A stretch of 64,000 nt of DNA from contig NZ_JAMRXH010000016.1 of NCBI RefSeq assembly GCF_023740735.1, positions 111,277-175,276 of the forward strand. Direction: 5' to 3'. The position numbers and the translations under genes are program-made. Under the pieces are notes generated by a model. That model did not search any database. It had not been told where the DNA came from and worked only from the letters and a program-made list of their open reading frames with translations. Each line of letters opens with the position of its first letter. The stretch's first letter is position 1. Source of the stretch: Nocardia sp. CDC159. GTDB lineage: Bacteria > Actinomycetota > Actinomycetes > Mycobacteriales > Mycobacteriaceae. Shown one piece after another: positions 58,407 through 64,000 of this stretch.

Positions 58407-59435
58407 TCACTTACCCGGCAGCTCGTTGTGGCCGCCGAAGGCCTTGCGCATGGCCGAGAGCACCTTGTCCGCGTACAGCGCCTCGCCGCGTGAGGAGAAG
58501 CGCTGATACAGCGCCGCCGACAGCACCGGCGCGGGCACACCCTCGTCGATGGCGGCGTGGATGGTCCAGCGGCCCTCGCCCGAATCGGACACCCGGCCGC
58601 CGAACGAGGACAGCTCCGGATCGGCGTGCAACTGGGCCGCGGTGAGATCCAGCAGCCAGGACGCGACGACCGAACCGCGCCGCCAGACCTCGGTCACCTC
58701 CGGCACATTGATGTCGTACTGGTAGTACTCCGGATTCTCCATCGGCGTCTCCTCGGCGGAGTGCTCCTCGGTGAGGATCTTGCCGATATTGGCCTTGGCC
58801 AGGATGTTCAGGCCCTCGGCGTAGGCGGCCATGGCGCCGTACTCGATGCCGTTGTGCACCATCTTCACGAAGTGCCCGGCGCCCGCGGGACCGCAGTGCA
58901 GATAGCCCTGCTCGGCCGGGGAGGGCGCACCGGTGCGGCCGGGGGTGCGCTCGGCCGCGTCGATACCGGGGGCGATGGACTTCAGCAGCGGCTCCAGATG
59001 CGATACCGTCTCGGCCTCGCCGCCGATCATCAGGCAGTAGCCGCGCTCCAGGCCCCACACACCGCCCGAGGTGCCGATGTCCAGGTAGTGGATGCCCTTG
59101 GGCGCCAGCGCCTTCGCGCGCTTGATGTCCTCGTGGTAGCGGCTGTTGCCGCCGTCGATGATGATGTCGCCGGGCTCGAGCAGTTCGGCCACCTCGTCGA
59201 TGACCGCGCCGGTGGCGCCCGCGGGGATCATCACCCACACGATGCGCGGCTTCTCCAGCAGCGCGACGAAGCCCCGGTAGTCGGTCGCGCCCTGGAAGCT
59301 CTCACCGAGCTCGGCGGTGAACTCCTTGATCTGCTCCTCGTGCCGCGAATATCCGACCGCCGTATGCCCGTCGCGGACGATGCGCCGCACGATATTGGCG
59401 CCCATCCGGCCGAGCCCGATCATTCCCAGCTGCAT
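58407..59435 (-). CDS. gnd: 6-phosphogluconate dehydrogenase, decarboxylating (short Gnd type)
   Basis: Oxidative decarboxylation of 6-phosphogluconate to ribulose 5-phosphate, giving NAD(P)H. The 342-aa protein is the short GndA/YqeC-like class (gnd2 type). MQLGMIGLGRMGANIVRRIV is the dinucleotide site, IIDGGNSRYHED is the substrate loop, HCGPAGAGHFVKMVHNGIEYG contains the catalytic Lys and Asn. ATG 59435 is preferred because GAGGAG is six bases before it; ATG 59441 overlaps that site. Confidence 0.93.
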   Translation of the reverse strand: MQLGMIGLGRMGANIVRRIVRDGHTAVGYSRHEEQIKEFTAELGESFQGATDYRGFVALLEKPRIVWVMIPAGATGAVIDEVAELLEPGDIIIDGGNSRYHEDIKRAKALAPKGIHYLDIGTSGGVWGLERGYCLMIGGEAETVSHLEPLLKSIAPGIDAAERTPGRTGAPSPAEQGYLHCGPAGAGHFVKMVHNGIEYGAMAAYAEGLNILAKANIGKILTEEHSAEETPMENPEYYQYDINVPEVTEVWRRGSVVASWLLDLTAAQLHADPELSSFGGRVSDSGEGRWTIHAAIDEGVPAPVLSAALYQRFSSRGEALYADKVLSAMRKAFGGHNELPGK

Positions 59436-59556
59436 ACTCATCTCCTCGAGTCGTCCGAGCTCCGGCAGGTCCGAGCTCTCAGGTCGCTGTGCCCGCCTAG
59501 ATTCTCCCCGAACCCGTGTAACGCCTCGAGCGGGCCGCCGATATTCAGATCGGCTC

Positions 59557-59593
59557 CGTGCAGTTGCCAGACCCCCGACCCGGCAACCGCACG
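59557..59593 (-). terminator. hairpin after the DUF4185 gene
   Basis: CGTGC-A-GTTGCC (59557-59568) pairs with GGCAAC-C-GCACG (59582-59593), 11 bp with one mismatch, around a 13-base loop. It lies 24 bases downstream of the DUF4185 stop on its strand and separates it from gnd. Two copies of GTCCGAGCTC sit nearby (about 59450-59480). Confidence 0.65.
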
Positions 59594-59616
59594 GGGCCTT
59601 TCTCGTCCCGGACGGG

Positions 59617-60711
59617 CTAGAGCGGCGTGCGCATCAGCACCACGTTGTACTGGTTGTGTACACCCAGCGCGAAGTACAGATCGCGGCCGGTCTGATACGG
59701 ATAGATCATCGGTGCGTACGCCGTGGGCAGATCGCGGGCATCCACCAGCACCCGCGGCGGGCCCCACGGTCCCTCCGGTGCGGGCGCGGTGCGCAGCACG
59801 ACCGAATTGAACGGGTCCGTGGTGAGCATCACATACTGACCGAGGTACTGATTCCACATGACCGACAGTTCGCCGACCCCGTCGACCACCGGCCTGGCGA
59901 CATTGGCGTCCTTGGGTTTCCACGCACCGCCGTCCCAGAATTCGTAGGCGTCCCAGTTGGCGATGTCGGCCTCCCGCACCCGCGCGACGAAGCCCGGATT
60001 GTCGCGCCCGGCGGGGGTGCCGAAGCGGTAGACGTAGCCGTCGGCCTTCACGAAGGCGGCCTGCTGGAAGTTCTGGAAGCCGCCGTCGTTGCCGCGGCGG
60101 GTGGTGGGCAGCTGGGCCCAGGTCTGGCCATCGTCGCCGGAGACGGCGAGGGTGGCGTAGTTGGTCTCCCAGTGACCGTCGGCGCCCCACTGCCGCACCG
60201 ACATCATGCTCATGTACTGCACGCCGTTCACCGAAACGCCCGCGGTGGGGATGAAGCTGATCTCGATGCCCGGAATCTTCGGGCTGGGCAGCGGATTGTC
60301 GACGAAGCTGACGTAGCGGATGCCGTCGGCGGGGGAGACCCCGGCGGGGCTGCGGTACAACACATTCGACCGCCACGCCCAGATGCTGCCGGTCAGCAGA
60401 TTGGGCGCGCCCAGGCCCGCGGTGTCGCCGTAGGCGGTGAGCATCTGGCCGCGGCCGTCGTCCCACATGATGCCCAGATCGGTGCCGAGGACATTGTTGC
60501 CGTCGGTGCGATTCGGGCTGGCCATTCCGGTGAGCTGGAACACAGCCTGGGTCGGTCCCGGCAGCCGGGGTAAACCGTTGGTGCCGTTGAGTACGGGTAT
60601 CGGATTGATGTTGTTCGGGTCCGCCCCGGCAGGCGCCGCCGCCACCGCCAGCAGGGCGGTTGCGGCACATGCTCCGGTAAGCGCGGACAGGGTTCGTTTC
60701 ATAACTCTCAT
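59617..60711 (-). CDS. DUF4185 secreted protein
   Basis: A 364-aa exported protein: Arg/Lys N-terminus, hydrophobic core ALTGACAATALLAVAAAPAG, cleavage near ADP. The mature part is a beta-propeller-like DUF4185 domain; characteristic segments are GTDLGIMWDDGRGQMLTAYG, NVLYRSPAG and APMIYPYQTGRDLYFALGV. Related proteins of the D4 type were reported to cleave arabinan in mycolate bacteria (family knowledge, uncertain for this gene). ATG 60711, with ATG 60702 possible. Divergent from the first diguanylate cyclase. Confidence 0.82.
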   Translation of the reverse strand: MRVMKRTLSALTGACAATALLAVAAAPAGADPNNINPIPVLNGTNGLPRLPGPTQAVFQLTGMASPNRTDGNNVLGTDLGIMWDDGRGQMLTAYGDTAGLGAPNLLTGSIWAWRSNVLYRSPAGVSPADGIRYVSFVDNPLPSPKIPGIEISFIPTAGVSVNGVQYMSMMSVRQWGADGHWETNYATLAVSGDDGQTWAQLPTTRRGNDGGFQNFQQAAFVKADGYVYRFGTPAGRDNPGFVARVREADIANWDAYEFWDGGAWKPKDANVARPVVDGVGELSVMWNQYLGQYVMLTTDPFNSVVLRTAPAPEGPWGPPRVLVDARDLPTAYAPMIYPYQTGRDLYFALGVHNQYNVVLMRTPL

Positions 60712-60901
60712 GCCCCTTCCGTGAGTCACGCCGAGCCGTATTCTGCCCCTTTTCGTGGATCGATGCGGATCATGCATCGCCGATGTTTCGGCGCGCGCCG
60801 GGACAGCTAGACTTTTGCGGAGGTTTCCGAATGTTCTGCTGTCCGTGATTCCGGGACAGACCTGCAAGCCCCTTGTTCTCCCCGACGCAAGGCGGTGCCC
60901 G

Positions 60902-62059
60902 ATGAGCAACGGCCGTTCGATAGTGCGAGCCTGGTGGCGTGACCGGGTCGACTATCGCTGGCTGCTGGACACTTTCGAATCCCATTCCGCGCTGACCCCG
61001 ATGCGCATCATGGTCGGTTTCGGTGGCGCGGTGCTGCTGGTGATCACCGTGCTCAGCGTGCTCTCCCGGGCGGGCTCCAACTCGACAGCGGGTTATGTGA
61101 TCAGCACGTTCGTTTCGCTGCTGGCCGCGGCGTGGGCGGTGCGCTGGTGGTTCTTCCGGTGGCCGAGCCAGGCCGAATCGCTGGTCTGGGTCGCGCTGGC
61201 AGATATCGCCTCCCCGGCCAACTGCCTGCCCGAGCAGAATCGGCTCTACGGCGCGCTGGGCGCGATCCTGCTGGTGGTGATCGGCGGCTATGTGACCGTC
61301 TTCCACGGCCCGCGGCTGCTGGCGCTGCATGTCGCCTGGTCACTGCTGGTGATCCTGGTGCTGTCGGCGCGAATGGTGTTGGGGGACCCCGAGTTCGCCG
61401 GGGATTACGCGCTGGCCGGTGCGGTCGTGTTGATCATGGTGGCGGCGACCGTGGTGGTATTGCCGCCGGTGCATTTCTGTCACTGGCTGCTGCGCCGGGA
61501 CGCGCTGTCGGATCCGCTGACGATGCTGCTGAACCGGCGCGGGCTCGATTACTACCTGTCCCGCTACGTCGGGTCCTACGCCGCGCGCAACGGCCAGGGC
61601 GCGTATGTGATCACGCTCGATCTGGACCGGTTCAAATCGGTCAACGACACCTTCGGGCATTCGTTCGGCGACGAGGTGCTGGTCCGCACGGCCGAGCGGC
61701 TGCGCGCCGCGGCGGCGTCGCGCGCGGTGATCGCGCGCAATGGCGGGGAGGAATTCGTGGTGGTCGGCTCGCTGCGCGCGGAGGACGATGTGCGCGAGAT
61801 CGCCGAGCGTTTGCGGCGTTCCATCGAGACCATGCACGATCTGCCCGTTCGGATCACCGCCAGTGTCGGTGTCGCGGTGAACGAGCCCGCCGACCCGGCC
61901 GCGCGCGATGACGACGAGCATGCCGCGCGTCGACTGCTGCGCGCCTCCGATATGGCCATGTACGAGGCGAAACGACTGGGAGGGAATGCCGTCGTGGTCG
62001 CCGATCCGGAGATGTCGGGCGAGATCCCCGCGCCGCTGCACGCCCCGGGGCCGGCCTGA
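60902..62059 (+). CDS. membrane diguanylate cyclase (GGDEF)
   Basis: A 385-aa protein making c-di-GMP from GTP. Six N-terminal helices (to about residue 195) form a sensor, followed by a GGDEF domain: ITLDLDRFKSVNDTFGHSFG (metal Asp and Lys-Asn), the active-site GGEEF (ARNGGEEFVVV) and ITASVGVAV. The first ~25 residues (IVRAWWRDRVDYRWLLDTFE) recur in the next gene, so the two are tandem paralogues. No I-site RxxD is evident at the normal place. ATG 60902. Confidence 0.9.
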   Translation: MSNGRSIVRAWWRDRVDYRWLLDTFESHSALTPMRIMVGFGGAVLLVITVLSVLSRAGSNSTAGYVISTFVSLLAAAWAVRWWFFRWPSQAESLVWVALADIASPANCLPEQNRLYGALGAILLVVIGGYVTVFHGPRLLALHVAWSLLVILVLSARMVLGDPEFAGDYALAGAVVLIMVAATVVVLPPVHFCHWLLRRDALSDPLTMLLNRRGLDYYLSRYVGSYAARNGQGAYVITLDLDRFKSVNDTFGHSFGDEVLVRTAERLRAAAASRAVIARNGGEEFVVVGSLRAEDDVREIAERLRRSIETMHDLPVRITASVGVAVNEPADPAARDDDEHAARRLLRASDMAMYEAKRLGGNAVVVADPEMSGEIPAPLHAPGPA

Positions 62060-62145
62060 GCGTAGGTGGCGAAGGTTCGCCGCAGTAGCCGCTACGTCGA
62101 GTAACAGTTAATCTCTGGTTATTGGCGACGAGAGATGGTGACTCG

Positions 62146-63258
62146 ATGGGCGACAATGCGATCTTTCGGGCCTGGGTGCGCGACCGGGTCGACTACGACG
62201 CGCTGGTGCGCACCCTCGACGCCCATGCGGCGCTCGCCCCGATGAAGCGGATGATCGGGTCGGGCGGCATCGTCATGCTGCTCATCACGATGCTGGCGGC
62301 GATCTCGCCGACGGGTCAGACCGGGCCGGTGGGCCTCACCCAGGCCGTTGTCGCGGGCACGGTCGCGGGTCTGTGGGCGCTGCGGTGGTGGGTGTTCCCG
62401 TGGCCGAGCAAGGGTGAGTCGCTGCTCTGGGTGGCGCTGATCGATCTGCTCATCACCGCCAACAACATCATGGTCTCCGATCGGCTGCTGGGCGCGCTCG
62501 GGATCGTGCTGCTGGTGACCACCGGGGCGTATGTCGCGATCTTCCACGGCACCCGGCTGCTGGGCCTGCATCTGGCCTGGTCGCTGCTGTCGATCGTGGT
62601 GGTGACCCTCATGATGATGTTCGGTCACGGTCACGGGTCCGGGGACATCCCGCTGGGGGCGGGGACCTTCATGGCGAATGTGGTGGTGCTCATCGTCACG
62701 CTGCCGGTCGTACAGTTCGTCAACTGGTTGATCCGGCTGGACGCTCTGGCCGATCCGCTCACCGGCCTGCTGAATCGGCGTGGGCTGGACGCGCGGATGC
62801 AGCGGTTCTTCGAGCCGAACGGCCGCGGCGATGTCTACGTGGTGACGATCGACCTGGACCGGTTCAAATCGATCAACGACACCTTCGGCCACGCCACGGG
62901 CGACGAGGTGCTGATCCGCACGGCCGCCTGCCTGCGCACCGCGGCCCCGCCCGGGGCGGTGGTGGCGCGCACCGGTGGGGAGGAGTTCGCGGTCGTCGGC
63001 CGCCGGTGCGGGCGGGGCGTCGCGGCCGTGGCCGAGGGCCTGCGGCACGCCATCGAGGTCATGACCGGCCTGCCGGTCGCGGTGACGGCCAGCGTGGGAG
63101 CGGCGGTATCCGGTTGGGGCGCCCACTCGCGCGAAGAGCTGTTCCGCCAGGCGGATTCGGCCATGTACCGTGCGAAGGGCTTGGGCGGCAACACCGTTGT
63201 GGTCGCTCCCGGCATGGCGAAGGCCCCGCCGCCGCAAGCGGCAACGGGGCCTTCGTGA
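62146..63258 (+). CDS. membrane diguanylate cyclase (GGDEF), tandem paralogue
   Basis: A 370-aa paralogue of the preceding gene with the same layout: N-terminal IFRAWVRDRVDYDALVRTLD, six helices, then TIDLDRFKSINDTFGHATGD, GGEEF (ARTGGEEFAVVG) and VTASVGAAVSG. Active-site residues are intact. ATG 62146; the in-frame ATG 62122 or GTG near 62134 give a few more residues. 86 bases separate it from the first copy. A hairpin is encoded within its final codons. Confidence 0.9.
   Translation: MGDNAIFRAWVRDRVDYDALVRTLDAHAALAPMKRMIGSGGIVMLLITMLAAISPTGQTGPVGLTQAVVAGTVAGLWALRWWVFPWPSKGESLLWVALIDLLITANNIMVSDRLLGALGIVLLVTTGAYVAIFHGTRLLGLHLAWSLLSIVVVTLMMMFGHGHGSGDIPLGAGTFMANVVVLIVTLPVVQFVNWLIRLDALADPLTGLLNRRGLDARMQRFFEPNGRGDVYVVTIDLDRFKSINDTFGHATGDEVLIRTAACLRTAAPPGAVVARTGGEEFAVVGRRCGRGVAAVAEGLRHAIEVMTGLPVAVTASVGAAVSGWGAHSREELFRQADSAMYRAKGLGGNTVVVAPGMAKAPPPQAATGPS
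63228..63255. terminator. terminator hairpin within the last codons of the diguanylate cyclase
   Basis: CGAAGGCCCCG (63228-63238) pairs with CGGGGCCTTCG (63245-63255), an 11-bp perfect stem ending 3 bases before the stop codon. It lies between convergent genes whose stops are 8 bases apart, so it probably terminates both, and constrains the last residues. Confidence 0.75.
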
Positions 63259-63266
63259 TTCAACCG

Positions 63267-64000
63267 TCAGAAGGCGGCTTCGTCGAGCTCCATGATGTCG
63301 TTGTCCAGGTTCGACAGCACGGTGCGGACCGCGGTCAGTTCCGGCAACACGTTGCGGGCGAAGAACTGCGCGGTGGCCACCTTGCCCTGGTAGAACGGCT
63401 CGGTCGAACCGTTGTCCAGCGCGGCCAGCGCGATCTCGGCCTGGCGCAGCAGCTGCCAGCCGATCAGCAGATCGCCCACGGCGAGCAGGAAGCGCACCGA
63501 ACCCAGGCCGACCTTGTACAGCTCCTTCGCGTCCTGCTGAGCGCCCATCAGGTGCCCGGTCAGGGTGGTGGCCATGGCCTGCACATCCTCGAGCGCGGTG
63601 GCCAGCAGCTTGCGCTCACCCTTCAGGCGGCCGTTGCCCGCCTCGGAGTCGATGAACTTCTGGATCTGGCCGGCCACATGACCCAGCGCCACACCGCGGT
63701 CGCGGGCGATCTTGCGGAAGAAGAAGTCCTGCGCCTGGATCGCGGTGGTGCCCTCGTACAGCGAGTCGATCTTCGAATCGCGGATGTACTGCTCGATCGG
63801 GTAGTCCTGCAGGAAGCCCGAACCACCCAGGGTCTGCAGCGATTCGGTCAGGTACTGGTAGGCCCGCTCCGAGCCGACACCCTTGACGATCGGCAGCAGC
63901 AGATCGTTGACCCGCGCGGCCAGATCGGCATCGGCACCGGAAACCTGCTCGGCCACCACCGGATCCTGATGGGCGGCGGTGTACAGGTACACCGCGCGCA
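63267..64000 (-). CDS. fadE5: acyl-CoA dehydrogenase FadE5-like, C-terminal part, truncated by window edge
   Basis: The 3' part of an acyl-CoA dehydrogenase; the gene continues past base 64000. The visible ~244 residues include the dehydrogenase helical domain with SLQTLGGSGFLQDYPIEQYI and DSKIDSLYEGTTAIQAQDFF, the region near the FAD-binding/catalytic residues, and a long extra C-terminal helical domain ending VLSNLDNDIMELDEAAF, typical of FadE5-type long members. Together with fadA2, fabG4 and htdX nearby it matches Rv0244c. Involved in beta-oxidation of fatty acyl-CoA. Confidence 0.9.
   Translation of the reverse strand, partial: RAVYLYTAAHQDPVVAEQVSGADADLAARVNDLLLPIVKGVGSERAYQYLTESLQTLGGSGFLQDYPIEQYIRDSKIDSLYEGTTAIQAQDFFFRKIARDRGVALGHVAGQIQKFIDSEAGNGRLKGERKLLATALEDVQAMATTLTGHLMGAQQDAKELYKVGLGSVRFLLAVGDLLIGWQLLRQAEIALAALDNGSTEPFYQGKVATAQFFARNVLPELTAVRTVLSNLDNDIMELDEAAF

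Noticed and set aside
1..64000. CRISPR arrays, tRNA or rRNA genes, insertion sequences, prophage
   Set aside because: No regularly spaced repeats, cloverleaf-like tRNA sequence, rRNA segment, transposase motif or phage gene was recognised on either strand by eye.

Overview
The window is very GC-rich actinobacterial DNA from a mycolic-acid bacterium, most probably a Nocardia or close relative (inference). The basis is gene content and gene order: an MmpL3 mycolate flippase with D256/Y257 at the numbering used in M. tuberculosis, an AftD arabinosyltransferase, LpqI, and the FadA2-FabG4-HtdX-FadE5 lipid genes. From memory, much of the window follows the order of M. tuberculosis Rv0204c-Rv0244c, with lineage-specific insertions. 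No rRNA, tRNA, CRISPR array, insertion sequence or prophage was recognised.

Layout. 1-9.3 kb holds accessory and housekeeping genes: a partial hydrolase, glycerate kinase, a divergent HxlR regulator/imine-reductase-like pair, an ABC exporter operon ending in a small XRE regulator, aroQ, and a penicillin-binding-protein-like lipoprotein that has lost its catalytic motifs. 9.3-25.8 kb is the mmpL3 neighbourhood: two membrane proteins, a membrane adenylate cyclase, a DUF1707 protein, mmpL3-NYN-trmB with overlapping start/stop codons, a lipase, two GTPase-like genes and pckA. 26-39.3 kb is an envelope-polysaccharide region: methyltransferase, glycosyltransferase, multi-pass proteins, a flippase, a DUF3068 protein, an acyltransferase and the giant aftD with a tiny secreted partner. 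39.3-46.9 kb holds an isochorismate synthase and an aromatic-degradation island (flavin hydroxylase, intradiol dioxygenase, maleylacetate reductase, LysR, two CoA-transferase subunits). Together the island would take a phenol or resorcinol-type substrate through hydroxyquinol and maleylacetate to 3-oxoadipyl-CoA. 46.9-49.6 kb carries a universal stress protein, an unknown protein and an ADP-ribosylglycohydrolase. 49.6-55.3 kb is the fadA2/fabG4-htdX/TetR/lpqI locus, with two matching operators. 55.5-58.4 kb is a secreted-protein operon: a 421-aa exported protein, a lipase-fold protein without its catalytic Ser and His, and a 29-aa membrane microprotein, preceded by a striking set of inverted repeats. 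58.4-64 kb has 6-phosphogluconate dehydrogenase, a DUF4185 secreted protein, tandem membrane diguanylate cyclases and the 3' part of fadE5.

The least explained items are the 55.5-58.4 kb exported trio with its operator-like DNA, two pseudoenzymes (PBP-like at 7.2 kb, lipase-like at 56.9 kb), a 27-bp inverted repeat embedded in frame inside the flippase gene with a decayed duplicate of that gene's 3' end behind it, and the GTPase-like pair next to mmpL3.
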